Source: Phoenix dactylifera
Taxonomy: Eukaryota > Streptophyta > Magnoliopsida > Arecales > Arecaceae
Direction of reading: 5' to 3'
DNA: 64,000 bases
Assembly (NCBI RefSeq): GCF_009389715.1
Contig: NC_052393.1
Location: 4,154,001 to 4,218,000, forward strand
Shown: positions 11,901 through 25,725 of the stretch, piece by piece
How positions within the stretch are numbered: the first letter of the stretch is position 1
Layout: each line of letters starts with the position of its first letter
Made by a program: the position numbers and the translations under genes
The notes under the pieces: generated by a model
Databases searched by the model: none
Seen by the model: the letters and a program-made list of their open reading frames with translations, nothing else
Told to the model about the DNA's origin: nothing

Positions 11901-14900
11901 TACCCTATTGTTATTTTGATGAATATATTCTTTTTTTCAATCATGTAACACGTGTACTGCAATGGGCCTTGACATGACCAAGTTTACCTAAACAAAACAA
12001 AAGAAAAGCATGAAATTTAGTGAATGCTGCAAAGCAATTACTGGCAATCCAGAAATTTGGAATTACCTGATTGAACCCCGATCTAAATGCTTCCATCTGC
12101 CGCATAATTCCTGTCTTAACAGTTGCATCAACTACCAAGGAGATGTATTCTTCCAAGTTGTCGATATTAACCTGCAAGGGCCATCAGTAATTCAAAAATA
12201 TTGTAGTGAGATAGTCATGAATTAGGGCAAACAATGCTAAACATTCTGCTTCTTACCAGGATGCCTTCTCCTCCTCCTTTAAGAATGTAATCAGGATAAC
12301 CAGGAAGTGTAAAATCTAGACACAGATCTTCAACAGGAGCACCACGGATACGCAAGTCAGAAATTGTCTTTTGATCATTACCAGCTGTTGCCTCTAAAAA
12401 CTGTTTGCGATGAACAAGGATTTTCATTTCTTGCAATATCTTCCCAAACTCAGCGTCAAATGAGATAATGTCATGCACATCAAGTTCCTATTGTGAACCG
12501 TAAATTGTCACATATGATACCAAAATAACCAAATGTCACACAAGAAATCAGAAACAAAATCATATACACAGGTACCTCAGTAACTTACCTGTCCCAACAT
12601 GAGTTTGTAGAATGCAGTTGACAGCGGCAGATCCAAAAGCCGCCCATCCTGTAGAGCTTTTGCCATTACTCGACCAACCAAACGGAAATATTCAACAACC
12701 TTAGAGAACTGGCTTCCATCAGAAGCATCTGTATTAGGAGGCCAAGGGCGAGGAAACAAACCAAACGGAGCATGGATAAGATCTCTACTTCCAACAGAAA
12801 AATCAGAACTAAGTTTCTTTGCTTCTGAACCATCATCAGTATTTCCATCTTTCATCTCAACTCCATCAATATCCATGGCAGAGTTGTCAGATGTAGAGCT
12901 GGACCTCCATAATCCCAATCCAACCTTTTGCAGGTCCTGACTTAAGAGAGTATAGAATTCCAGAGTTGGACCTAATCCAGTGCCAACTTCACCAAAGTAT
13001 TCGACTTCAAGAACAGCCTTCGTGCTACAATACAAGTCCATAACTTTTAAAGCAGAATCTAAGATACGGTTTCTAGCAACACGAACTTTTTGTCGTTGCA
13101 ATCTACCAACACGGACCTCTCTTTCACTTGATGAACTATGACTATCAGCACTTTGCTGTTGCTGAAGCCGATGCAAGGCACGGGATAGTCCAAAAGCTGT
13201 TGAATAGAAGTACAGCCTCCGTGTTTCAAAAGGAAACAGAAAAGGAGATGCTTTGGTCATTTGGTAACACCATGAAGGAAGACTGCCACTGCACAATGCA
13301 AGAGGATCCTGAATTTGCCGAGCAAGTTTAGGGGTTAGCTTGCTACTAATGAACTCTTCAGAAGGAACCTTTGCACCAGCCCTATAGAGTTCATCCAGGC
13401 TGGAAATCTTCCCCTCAGCAAAATCCTCAGACACTGTCTGCACTCTTAAGCGAGGAGCTAGCTGATTCAGACCTTCCAGTACTCGCAACAATGCCAAAAT
13501 GTTGTAAGTAGGATTAGACTTTTCAAGGTCACATGGCAGCTCCCCTTGCAAGATGCTATCAAGAAGGGACATTTGCTGCCACTGAGAGTCGCAACCAGAT
13601 TTGGAGGAGGAAACAGATTTAGACTTTGAGGTTGAACCTCCATGAGAAGCCCTTTCAACCTGGCTATCAGCCTTTTGGTAAGTTATAGTAAATATATCAC
13701 TCCAGAACCTGCCTCCATCACTAGGCAGGTCAGATCCATTGAACCTTTCATCATTGTCTTCCTCAAGCACAAGCTGGCGTTGGATAGCCTGATATATGGT
13801 CAAATGTTTGCTGAGCTGCTTCCCTCCTGCTGTGAACATCAATTTATTGTAATGGTCCTTTACACTATCACCAGACACCAGCCCATGACGATCTCGACCA
13901 CCCCTGATACCTCTCCCACTCACAGAAGCAAGCCCAGCCATCGCAGCAGTAGCAAATGACATTGCACTACCCCTTGAACCAAAAGTACTTCCAGTTCGGT
14001 ATTCAGCAGACCCTGGGCCTCTAACTGAGGTAGTTCTATTACTAGAACCAGATGAAGGTTGTGCTTGGTTGTCACTTGCTGAAGAAGACACTGTAGCATC
14101 ATCAGCTGGATCTCCTAATTTGACATCATGTACCTTGTCTGGTACACAACCAGGAAGAGAGTCATCTCTCAGGACCTGAAAGAGTAACAAATATCAGCGA
14201 CCATCACGACATAATTAAATGTGGAATAAGTAAGATCAGAGGGAATTTCTGTCAAAATCCATTTCCATTTAGTCTCAGATAGACACTATTCATATCTTGG
14301 AAAACATAAAAATCACCTTTTGGCACCTACATTAGACAAATAGCGGCATGGTAATATGAATCAGCAGTAATAAGAAAAATAGAAGTGCTTAATCAACTGC
14401 GTAGAAATTAAAATTTAAAACACAACATATATGGTTAACCAGACAACCTGATCATGATCATCATCTTCATCATCTGAGAAATCATCCTCTTCAATCATCA
14501 GAGCATCATCGATCTCAACAGGAGACATGTCCAACTCCTCATCCTGCATAGCATGAACAATGTCATATTAGGTGATGATGATGCACAAACATACAGTGTC
14601 TCAAAATAACAGAAACAAAGTGCAACAAAATGACAATGTTTAGTAAATTATAAAGGAATTCCACTATGTACTGAAAACATTCTACTCCTACATAACATTG
14701 AGGTTTCTTATTGAATAGAATATAGCTAACAACAACATTAAACTAGCACCAATGCCTGTTCCAGCTCTTCACATGGTATGCATCTTACAGTCACTCAAAC
14801 CAGATTGAGAAAGGACAGTCTTTCCAATCAAACATGACATTAAAAGCCATATTATTTACAGAATTACTAAAATATTAAGAAATTAGATATGGCCAAATTT

Positions 14901-17900
14901 CTATTTTTAATTCATCAGACTGCAAAGAGTAGACAACAGCTTAAAGGCCTCTAGGGCACCACAGCAGAGTGGCAACAGACTCGAAGATTTCTCGGGTGGT
15001 TATGGAATTCAGATGGTCAGGCGAAGAAATATATTAGTTTATTATAAACAAGACCAGGCTTGACCATGAGAAGGATAAAATCACTAATCAACTAGATAAT
15101 AGTTTCAGACTCTTACACTGTCTAACAATCAAAGACAGTATTTCAAGTTGACCCAAAAAATTCAAGCAGTACAAAAGGCCAAAAAATACAATGCAGCAGC
15201 ATGTATATGGGCATCCATCAGAGTGTTTCCAAAGATGATGATGACAAAATGACAACAGCAACGATGACATTGATGATGAAAGAGATGGGGAATGACAACG
15301 TGCATAGACATCACAAGCATATCTGCAACAGTGAATGTAGCAGTTATATAGCATGTTTCAGTATGCTAAACAACTAATGAGTATTGCTTGTATAGAATCA
15401 ATTTATCTCATGGATTAATCAACCTTCTAGGCTTTCTTTTTGTTATCTGGGAACATATTCTGAACAAGATAACCCCTGTTCTAGCTAACCAATCAGCACC
15501 TTCAGTTCTCTTCTGATTACAATGAGGAAAGCTTCCGCTTGCTCAAGTCCCAATATTAAAAATATATTCCACAATTTCAAATGTTCTCTTGGGAAGACAA
15601 CCACTCGAAGCACTCTTTGCCTGACTACTGATAATAAGATTTGTTTTCATTAGTATTTTATTGAACAGAACTCTAGTAATAAGCACACTACCACTGTCAT
15701 TATAGCATTCTGTAATTGTAGCCGACTGCAATATTAAAAGTTGATCTTTAGAGCCACTGGCTCCACTATGCACGATGCTTGGGTGATTAATTCATAAACT
15801 TCACAGCATAAAGTAGAGTTGACAACCCCAACGGTTGTCTACAAGATGATGTATTCATTAAACCACTAGGGCAACAAAGTCTTAGGGAGTATAAACAGAC
15901 AAACTCCATTTCCAATTATCAATGGCTAAGATTTGGCACCATGGAGGTTTTGGCCAAGCAATGACGGAATCTAAACTTGTCTCACCCATCAACCAACCCC
16001 CCACCCCAAAAAAGGAAAAAAATGAACAGCTCCATTTGGGCACAAGTCAAGACACATGACCATCCCCAGCTACCCAATTGGAAAAGAACAAGATAAGTAT
16101 CTGCTGAAGAACCGACCAGCAGGCAAGACACATTGTAACCGACCAACAGAACACAAATCATAACATCCAAAGTGTAGTCAATTCTCCATCAAATAAAGCT
16201 TTAATCAAATAAAGCTTTAACACTGCTGAGTAGGGTAGAATATATGATTAATATTTCCAAAATATGCCCACAATGCCAACTGTCCAAGCAAGAGCAAAGA
16301 CAAGTCAACCAAAATGAGAACACACTTTTTCTTATTTAGAAACGAAGAAAAGCATTAATTTAAAATCTTCTAAACATAATTTACACCAAGGATTAAGTGG
16401 AGAACACCTGCATCAATATTCTCATGTCCAATAATTTAAACCCTACATTGGTGGGCATTTTTCTTAGATAAAGCAAAGGCAAAAGTTAACTAAGCTAAAA
16501 TGTTATCTCTTCTGCCCAAAACACTCCCAGACTTCCAATCTAATCATGCAAAATAGAACTTGAAACACTGTAATTAAGGGTGGCAAAATCTGACCTGCAC
16601 CCACCAGCCTGCACGAATCCACATGCAATAAATGGGTTTAGGAGGGGCTTTTCTAAGACGGACTGGTTCCAGCCAACCTAAATCAACCTGATTTAGATTG
16701 GTGAGTCTTTGTTTATCTTCCGAACCTGATGGGTTACCAGGCTTGATCCGGTCATGAATCAACCAACACCCAGACCTCACATAGTTGATACTTCTCTAAT
16801 TTTCTCCATGTGATTCAGTTCAAAAAAAAAAAAAAAAATCAAAAGGTTATAGAGAGTGATGGGTTTGGGATGTGGGTTTGCATTTTTAGCTAATTCCACC
16901 CTTAGTTTATGGCTGTCATATATGTCAAATTTCAAATTGTGATTGTGACGGTATATTTGAAGCTATAATTGATTTTGCTGTTTGTCATTTTGCATACCAT
17001 GTTTGGCTTTCTTTTTCAGTTAAAAATATGACTGATGAGTGAAAACTTAAATGGGTTGGTGGTGGCAGGGCGGATATGGGTTGAGAGTTTTCTGAACCAG
17101 ATTATAAATAGGCTGAATATGGGTTGAGAGTTTTCTGAACCAGACATGGCTCGAGCTGGCCCGAAGCAAACCAAACCCAACCCGTTGCCACCCCTAAGTG
17201 TAATTAATCTTTAGAAATTTTTGAGGAGAAACAAGAGAACAGACACTTGCCAAGATATAATCCAGAAGTGCAGCTTCACAATTTGTGAGATCAGTTTTTG
17301 AACCTGGATTAATTACCACAGAAAGAAAAATTGCAATGTATGGAATTGTCATCCAAAAAATAGAATCAGATATTATACCAACAATGATAAAGCATGATTC
17401 CTAACATATGCTATTTTTATCTCTTAAATATTTAGATCATTTGGCCAAAAAACCATCATAATTTATACAACCAGTAGTCCCCAAAATAATATTCTCTGCA
17501 AATGTTCTCTCTTTTTTTTGACTTTTTTACTTTCAATCATTCTTCTTTTTCTTTTTGTACTTTCATGTATGTTACTCCATGGTCAAAGTTGTAGAAGCTG
17601 CATAAATCACCAAACAGGAAATCACTCGGCATACAGAAACTAGATGCCAAAAGTATGTTTTCAAACCTTCATTTAACACTTCAAGGTTCTATGTGCAATA
17701 AAAGGGTGAATGAATATATGGAGCCCAAGCAAACAGGCAGTGAGAAACATTAGAGAGGGCAGAAGTTCAAGGAATGATACACCATGTTGGAGATATCAAG
17801 ATATTATTAGACAGTGAAAACAATAAAGGAAAAGATTAATAAGGAATGGCACATCATATTGGTGAGGTCAGTAAATTGTTAATTGAGAACCAGAAAGGTT

Positions 17901-20900
17901 GTTTTGGAGAGATCATTATTTTGCTAATTGAGAATCAGAATGGTTGTCAATGCTAAGGTACAAGGTACAGTGATGAACTCCAAAAAATTGTGTTTGTCAG
18001 CATCGTCATTACATTTGAATATCATTGCACCCGCATATATACAGAATAACAGATATTGAAGTTTATATATGTGATGTTCATATTAGTAAATTAGATATGG
18101 TTGGTTCTTAATGGAAATACAAATAATCAAGATGGTTGTCAAACATGAATAGATATTCAAATGACAGTCCCAACTGCCTAGTTAATCCTCAATGCAGCTC
18201 AGCTAGCTCAGGGGTGCCCAAGCATCCCAACAATATATAGCATCTAAGAGAGGTATGTTTGAAAAATATTTTCGGTCAAGACAAGTATTAGATGAGTTGG
18301 TTGGGCAGTTAATTTCTATTATCTTAGTAACAATTTAGCATTTTGCTAATTCTTGATGAGCAACAAACCCCCATGATGTATGGAAGGGTCAAAAGAGAGA
18401 GTAAAAGCAACATTAGAAAGAAGTCTAGTGTTGAGAAGACTCAACTACTAATGTAGGATAGAGTGTGTCTAACTCGAAAAGCATGGTATAAGAGGGCCTT
18501 AATGTAGGTTTTCTGGAGCATGACTAGACAGCCACGATCGCTTGATCGTCAAGAAAAAAAATTTGATCAAAATAAGTGGGGTGTGACCATCACCATTTTT
18601 CCATTGGAAAAGAAAACTGCAGAAGTTCATGTTGTTTTCCTGTTATTGGATGAACCAGTACCTAGAACCAAGTTTATCAACTAACCCAAAAATCCTACGT
18701 ATACTAAGATAAATATTGAGGCAAAGAAAGAGCATCATGTCAATAATTAAGAACCAGAATTTCGATAGCATAAACAAACCTCAGAGCTAGATTCGCCATG
18801 TGCTGGTTTCGTCTCTGAGTCTTTCTCTGAACCTGCTCTTCTGCGTGCAGCATTTCTTGTTTGTGGTCCTCTTGCCTCATCAGCAGTAGATTTCAAAACA
18901 GCTTTACCCTTTCCTTTTGAAGAATTTGCTGAACCCTCATGAGAGTCCTTTCTAGCAGTACCTCCAATTGTTACCAATGACCTAGATCTGGTTGAAGGGC
19001 GACGGCCTGTTGGAGTTGGCATGGATGGTGATGATGCTGCAGTAGCTGCAACTCCAGAGTCAGAGTTGCCTGCTGCCACTGATGACTTCTGTCCAGACTC
19101 ACTCCGCTGTACTCTTGGCCAAAGGAACTCTTCAACAGATGCTAGCCTTGCAAGTGGATCAATAAGTACAATATTTGATGAATAATCGCGAAGAGATTTT
19201 TCACCTTGTGCTCGGCATAGACGTAATTTGAGAGGCTGAGATAGTGCGCTAAGACCCGAGGAAAGGCGTGCACTTCCACTACTGGATGACCTTGATGAAT
19301 GGCTCAGTACAACTGGAAAACGTTCTAAAGATGACAAAGCATGTTGAAGCTTTTGAACCAACACCGTCATGGGAGTTTCAGTCCCTTCCTTAATGTCAAG
19401 AGGAAGTGCAATTGAAATAAATGACTTGTATCGTCTGAGTGCTTGCTGGCGAAGTTTAGGCACATTAGGTTCTGAAATTCTCTCCTTTCCAAATGTTCCA
19501 CACGATAAATAATTTAGCAGTGCCAAAACAACTCCGCTGCCAATAAACTCAAATGTGGATACACCATCTCCTTTAGTTAGTTCAGCCAGCATTTCTGCTA
19601 TTACCCCATCCAGTTGTTCCTCGGTACTAGCTGAGATATCAAAGGAACAAACAACAGAAGCCTTAGATTTACCTTTAGCTTTTGTCCTGACATTTTCAAT
19701 ACTCGCATTCAACTTTGAGCAAAGATTTTTCAAATGAAGAAGATCATCACTAACTCCAACTTCTGCTGCCCCAGGATCAGCGGGAAAATACTTATCCTTG
19801 AAAGACTTGGCATACGAACTGACTGAAGCACGAAGACTAGAATTCGCAGTTGGGACTTCTACCAATGTTGGAGGAGAGCCAATATGTCCTGGTACATAAC
19901 CTTTTGACTCATCGAACGAGCTGCTTTCCGTACTTAAGCTACTATTACGCCGTCGATAACGCCGAGAACGTGACGACATCCCTGGTAAAGAATCAGTATC
20001 CTTTTCGGAGATGGATGTTTGAGAAGGAACAGTATCTGAGGAACCTGAGCATATCAGCGCATCCACAGCATGAACAACCCCTTCTCTCACAAACATCTTG
20101 GTAAATGTTCCAGGAAGCTTGTCCATTAGTATTTCTGCTATCTGAAGAGCAGGGATCAAGATCTGGGGATCCTTCCAAGCTAATATACCCGCTAAGAAGC
20201 TGCACATCAGAAGTACGATGAAACAGTTATTAGACGACAAGTACAAAGTGCTCAATCTTTTTTCCCTGCAAGAATCTCCATGAAGCTAACTACATATTAT
20301 ATACAATATATGCACAATAGTACCTGGAAATGTTTGTCAGAGAAAGCAAAGCCTGAATCATATCAGCGGAACTGAAATACATCAACTTCCCAATAACAGA
20401 AAGACACTTGTGACGAACTTGACCATTTACACTGGAACTATATACCTGCTCGACAAATAAAGCAGATGTTAAAATGTATGAAGAAAAAAAGTGAGTTTGG
20501 GCGCAGGGGGGAGGGGGGCACTTAAACCGAGAACCTGTGTCAAAACAGGAAGTAGGTCCTTTCCAAACTGTTGGAGAAGTTCGGGTTGGTCATGCAATAA
20601 TTTTTCACGAGATGAAACTTCATTTTTTGCTCCATCAGTCTCCTCCTGCTTGTTGTGTGAAGAGGAAGCAGGAGATTTCTTTGCAGCTGATCCTTTAACA
20701 AGAACATTGTAGCATATTGGGAGAGAAATGGTTCCTTGAGGCAAAGGAGGAAGGAGCTCATCCGCAAGGTTGACAATCTCATAAATCTAAATAACAATAA
20801 AAGAAATTAGTTGCATGCTCTAAACATCGCAAAGAGAAGTCCAATATGACCTCCATATTGGCAAAAAAAAAAAAAAATTAAGTTTCATCCAAGCTGTAAA

Positions 20901-23900
20901 ATCTTACTGAGACCCAGGTCTTAAACCATTTATGGAAGGAAAAGACTTCATGCAAGTGATACAAAGATGAATTAAGATAGCATAATCACAGAACGAAAGG
21001 CATGTAACTTGTTTACCATGACACCAATGTCCGTTCCTTACCATCATTCAGTAAACAAATGAAACAAGGTTCTTTTTGTGAAGGTGGAAAGCTGATAACC
21101 AAATAGTAGTGTCAAAATAAATACTCCTATAGTTCAAAGCTGGATAACAAAAGAAGGAAACATAATTTAAAAAAATACTTCCATATGCATTAATCAACCA
21201 TGCAGAAGACTTCCAATGACACTTCATTCATAGAAGACAATCCACATCCCATCATCTACAACTTCAGTGAGCGACCCAGCCAGAGAAAATATTACTATGT
21301 CTGGTATTACAGAATGCAAGCATTAATGCATAACAAATGTACATGTGCTAGTTAGATTCATTTTTGTTAAGAAATGTGAGTTATGACAGATCTATAAATA
21401 ATTCAGACCTAAAAAATACAAACAAAGGATATAAGAGAGCTACTATCAGACCATAAGGATATAGCTACATATGTTAGTCAACCTGCACAGCAAGTATCTT
21501 ACAACTGGAGAGCAAAAGTCATCAGCTATCTCACGAGCCTTTCACATAAAAGCTGACTATGATTCGATTTCTTAATCTTATATATATATCATTGTTGCCA
21601 TACCAAACATCTAGAACAATGTCCGACAGATACCTAATAACATAAGGTTCAAGTTTAATCAGGTCAAAAAAAATTTCTACTTTGACGCATATTAGTTTTA
21701 TCATAGGTTAGCCACAGTTTATATTGACTTATCTTTTCATTATTGTTTTTAGATAACTATGCCACAATTCAAGGGGGGAAAAGATGGCAAGAGTAGATAA
21801 TCTAGCATTGGGAACTTCCATTAGCTGGGGGAGCCCCTCATCCGTGCCCCTCCCCAGCCCTCTGCAACCCTCCAACAGCCTCTACTGGCACTCCGCCACC
21901 CTCCATCTCTCTCCCTCCGTCTTCCTCTCCCTCACCCTTTCTCGCTCTCTCTTTTCCTCTCTTTTCTTCTCCCTCTCCCCCTCCATCGGTTTCTCATTTT
22001 GAATGCCGGAACCATCCTAGTCCACTGCCGATATGGCTCGGTACACTTGAATACGAGCCGAACCGCGCGGTTCGGGATGGTACCGCATTTCTTGGAGTGT
22101 TACTTATCTCTCAAAAGAAACATGATCAAAGGTCGTGCAACAAGCAATTCAATCAAATTACAAATAATCAAAATAAAGTTGGAAGGTGATAATTAAATAA
22201 GAATTATTTAAAACTTGTAATTTGCAAGCCATGACGAAGCAAAGGAATCTATGAACCATCAGAAGGGGAGAAAAAAGGGGGTAAAGCATGGTGGAAACCC
22301 ACCTGCCTAACATTCCTAAGCCCTTGATAAAACCACCTAATAGCTGAACTCCCCCAATAGATAGTCTAAACACGACACACTTGTGTTGCCCATCCTTAGG
22401 CAAGTTGCTTTGATGCCTGCTTGGCAGCAAGCCAACATAAAATGGCCACTAACGCAATTGGATACTTGGTGAGGCAAGTAGTGGGCCATATAACCTTATT
22501 TTGAAAGTCATTTTCAAGCAATAAGATACTATTGGGCTTCTAACACTTTTAATATGTCAGAAGGAAGACAATTGATGAAGTGAAGCTAGACTTGTCAAGG
22601 GAAATGCCCCTTCATGACACTAGATCTTGTTGTGCAAGATCCAAAATATATTCAATAATTAGGTGTTTAAAGGAAGCGACTATTTCAACCCTGTACACTT
22701 TATTGATGGCATCAAATGATATCACTTACTCTAATGCCCAGCGCAACACAAGTAAAGGTGGACCATTTATCCAAAAAGGGGTGGTAACCATAAAGTGGCT
22801 TGCCAAATAGTCAGCCTTATTAAATAATACATAGATCACAATTACTTTACTATCTAAAATAATATCAATCCATCTACACATTATTTTATAATACATTAGT
22901 CGCCATTTATATTAGCCATGATTTTAATATACATCAACGTGATTTTACTTAAAGTATAATAATATTCTAAAAAGAACATATCGTAGTACTCTAAAGAAAC
23001 CAGTAAAATATAATAATATTCTAAAAAGAACATATCATAGTACTCTAAAGAAACCAGCCAGCTCACAAAGACAACACAACAAAAGTAAGAGACACATAAG
23101 ATACTTGTTCTGCAGGCCTCGTTAAAGCAGGAGAAACGGAAACACCAGCAACCAGACCAGAACTTGAAAGAACATCTTTAAGTGTGCCACTGATTCCAAG
23201 AAGGAGAAGAGTTTTAGCTCCTAACGGAGATCCGCTTGCACATGTTGAGAGAAGGCGAATCAAACCCTGAAATGAACATTTCAAAATAGGCTTGAGCAAA
23301 ACAAATCTATATTAGTGAATTAACAGCCTCATAATGCTCATACCGTGTATGTCGATGTGCTCAGAGAAGCCTGTCCTCCTGAATTACTAACAGATATAAG
23401 TCCAGCAGCTTGTTCAACCAATCCATGATTACATAACTCATCCAGTTTCTCAGGGCTTGAGGCAAATGCTTCTGCAATACGTGTCAAACAAACAGAGGCA
23501 TGTTCTAACACCTGCCATTAAAATTAGCAGTGAGCAAAAGATGGACAAATGAAGTTGTTAAAATTTCAATAAAAGTTAAGCAATCAGTTTAACCAGACAA
23601 TATATAATTCACAAGTCATAGGCTACAGAACATCTGATTTACCTTTGAATCATGATGGCTAAGAAGGTTTGTGAGCAAAGGAACTGCTTCCATTACAAAG
23701 TCAGCTGCATCTGATGGGAGCTTCTTACACATATTCGAGGCTGTAGACAATGCCACTCTCTGGAAAAAAAAAATTGACAACTAATGTGAACATAATATGC
23801 AAAAAAAAAGGAGCTAAAGAAAAGAAGGAGAAATTTGCTTCTCAAGAAGCAAAACAAACATCCAATAACCATTAAAAGTAAAAAATCAACAAGAATGTAT

Positions 23901-25725
23901 ACTTAGAAACTATATAATACCTGGACTCCTGTGGAGAAGAAGTCAAGGTAAGACAGCACCGCCATAAGCGCACCAGCACGCAAACAAGCAGTAGGGTGTT
24001 CTTGCGATATCTTCTTGAGAGCTTGCAAAGACTGAGAGATACATGAGTAAAACAAATAATGAGATCCAGATTGGTAGATGCAATCCATGGAGCGCGCGCG
24101 CACACATGCACGCACATATGTATATATAGTGAGAAAAAAAAAGATGTCATGCATACATGTTATATGAAGAATTTGAGATACAAGAAAGGATTTAAAACTT
24201 TCTTGGAGCCACTATCTCAATACATACTAAAAAACTCACCCTACCTGTGTAATACAGTGCCTAAATAAAATAATGTTTACTACATATACCAGTCGCTGAA
24301 ATTCCTACAGAAATCAATGCCCAAACTGCTAGCCATGCATGCTGCACTGAGTCTGGTAGGCAAACAACATTATAAAATCCAGAAAGAGACCCTATTTTAA
24401 ATCCAGATAGAGATTCTGATAATGAAATAGAGCTTATGAGCGGACAGTAGTAGTTGACATGGGACAAGAAGACAGGTCGATTGCTCTAGGCCTGATTGTA
24501 CCAGTCGAGAGGATATCAGTCATGTTTTGAAGTGTCAATTATAGAACATGATTGCATTCAAACCAATAAATCAACATATAAAGTTAAAGGTCCTAAGGCA
24601 GCAATAGTGAGCATAGCAAAAAGCAGATGGGTGGACCGCACGGTGTCATCTTGCACCTCATCCACGCAGTGTCCATGTTTGTGGTGTCAGTCCTCAAAAC
24701 ATGAAAGCTTTCGACCAAATCAAACAACAAATAAAGCCTGAGGTCCTAAGCATTCAATGTACATTTCAGAGAGCAACCTACACCGATTTGTGCAAAGCAA
24801 ATATGAACGAAGTAAAGGAGAAAAGGAAAGAGCATACTTGCTCTGCCAGGTCCATGTACTCAATCGTGAGAAGCCGGGCACAGAAACACGGCACTGCACC
24901 ATAATGCACCACCGCAGAACAAGAAGACGGCAAAACATCGCAGAGGTGGGTGAGGGCCCTCGCAGCAAGCAGCATGATGTCGGGGTTGCTCTCATGGTTG
25001 AGCAGGCCCACAAGGACTGGCACAAACGAGTCTACCGAGAAGGATCCCAGGGAATCCTCAGTCCCAATAGACAGCATATCACAAAGCTGGGTCAGCGCCT
25101 CCACCTGCCGCCCTTCCTCGCCATCAGCTCTCAGCCCTGAAAGGATCTTCTTGAGCCGCCCGCTCTGGTGCGAGGAAGACGAGGCCGACCCAGCAGAGGA
25201 CGGCAAGAGATCGTCGAGCCCAGCACCCAGCTTGCGGAGAAGCCCCTGAAGGGCACTGCTGGCCGATGTCAGATTCTGGTGGAGGATACCCACGCCACCC
25301 TCGCTATCGTTGTCATCATCGGCTCCCCCACCATCGAAGCTCATCCCCAAGATCCGTTCAGCATCCCTATCCCTATCCCTAGACCTGGAAGCCTCCGGCT
25401 CTCGCTCCTTCCCCTTGTCGGAGGACTCCCGGTCGCGCTCCGCCGGGGGCTGGTGATTCTTGCCGGAGCTGCTGCGGCGGCGGGCGGCGGTGTCGCTGGC
25501 GGATGAGTCCATGGGGGCAGGGGCGGCGGCGGCGACGGAGGAGGAGGGAGGGTTCTGGTTGCGGCGGGAGCGAGTGGAGGCAGCCGGAGGGAGGGCGGTG
25601 GGATTGGACAAGGTGGAGGCGGAGGCGGCGGAGGTGCGGGAGCGTTTAGAGGCGCGGGTGGTGGGGGCCTGAGAAGAGGGCGCTGATGAGGAGGCCTCCG
25701 CCCGCTTCCTTCTCCGCGTTTCCAT
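8989..25725 (-). CDS. UPL3: E3 ubiquitin-protein ligase UPL3 (KAKTUS-type HECT ligase), complete, 17 exons
   Basis: Exons from the start codon: 25725-24838, 24031-23921, 23759-23643, 23511-23344, 23266-23105, 20786-20535, 20445-20324, 20199-18780, 14543-14448, 14175-12589, 12487-12257, 12171-12067, 9831-9751, 9657-9589, 9506-9378, 9255-9133, 9054-8989. All junctions are GT-AG and keep phase, giving 5727 nt and 1908 residues, close to Arabidopsis UPL3 (about 1890). The start [14 protein letters not shown] matches the conserved N-terminus and is the first ATG. Order: Ser/Arg-rich N-terminus, armadillo-type repeats, Ser-rich linker, acidic patch, HECT domain. Family knowledge: UPL3 passes ubiquitin through a HECT cysteine to substrates such as GL3/EGL3 and LEC2, limits trichome endoreduplication and works with the proteasome in nucleus and cytosol. 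Introns 8 (4.2 kb), 5 (2.3 kb) and 12 (2.2 kb) are long. UPL4 is the nearest alternative but is much shorter. Confidence 0.95.
8992..13115 (-). other. UPL3: HECT domain of UPL3 (spread over exons 10-17)
   Basis: The domain begins in exon 10 at about 13115 with [18 protein letters not shown] and [19 protein letters not shown], the conserved HECT N-lobe start. It continues through LMLGQ-ELDVHDI, the [17 protein letters not shown] segment, [23 protein letters not shown] and [19 protein letters not shown]. It ends FDLS-stop. Every conserved block expected of a UPL3 HECT domain is present in order, with no frameshift, so the ligase is predicted to be active. Confidence 0.93.
9169..9171 (-). other. 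UPL3: Catalytic cysteine codon of the UPL3 HECT C-lobe (about Cys1875)
   Basis: The codon TGT lies in [18 protein letters not shown], in exon 16. HECT ligases form a ubiquitin thioester on the Cys of this TC(A/V)N-type motif. The residue number comes from summing my exon model. Confidence 0.9.
14448..14543 (-). other. UPL3: Acidic exon 9 of UPL3
   Basis: This 96-nt exon (32 codons) encodes [20 protein letters not shown] followed by a run of Asp with Ser, Glu and His. The acidic linker between the Ser-rich region and the HECT-containing half is conserved in the family. The exon stands isolated between a 4.2 kb intron and a short one. Confidence 0.9.
16575..17196. mobile_element. hAT-like non-autonomous element (MITE) in UPL3 intron 8
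   Basis: The left end reads taagggtggcaa, and the right end, reverse-complemented, reads taggggtggcaac. This is a short terminal inverted repeat of the TAGGGGTGGCAA type seen at plant hAT ends. The 8 bases outside are actgtaat on the left and agtgtaat on the right, a 7/8 match fitting the 8-bp target duplication of hAT elements. The 622-bp interior has no transposase. It contains a 43-bp tandem duplication around 17074-17145 (gatatgggttgagagttttc twice) and an A run near 16819-16838. Confidence 0.7.
21830..22100. repeat. CT-rich tract joined to a GGTTCGG/GGTACC-rich patch, UPL3 intron 5
   Basis: A pyrimidine-rich run (ctctctccctcc-type) spans about 21840-21990. From about 22005 the DNA changes to a segment with gccgaaccgcgcggttcggg and ggtaccg. 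The second part resembles patches at 50.8, 51.6 and 57.9 kb, so it is probably a piece of a dispersed repeat. No gene is supported here despite an open frame. Confidence 0.5.
22955..23057. repeat. 54-bp tandem duplication in UPL3 intron 5
   Basis: The block starting tataataatattctaaaaag is repeated after 54 bp with one or two changes. It lies about 50 bp past the donor side of exon 5 (exon end 23105). The rest of intron 5, 22100-22950, holds no feature I recognise. Confidence 0.85.

Larger units (their letters stand above)
20100..25250 (-). other. UPL3: Armadillo-type repeat region of UPL3 (exon 1 end to exon 8 start)
   Basis: Consecutive helical repeats are visible: [71 protein letters not shown] and [20 protein letters not shown], then [18 protein letters not shown] in exon 7 and [20 protein letters not shown] at the start of exon 8. 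This arrangement is typical of UPL3/UPL4 and TRIP12 relatives, where the repeats bind substrates. Exon 1 is GC-rich and codes for Ser/Ala/Arg runs ahead of the repeats. Confidence 0.85.

Noticed and set aside
21784..22002. 72-codon open frame rich in Ser and Leu inside UPL3 intron 5
   Set aside because: It is the translation of a CT-rich simple-sequence tract.
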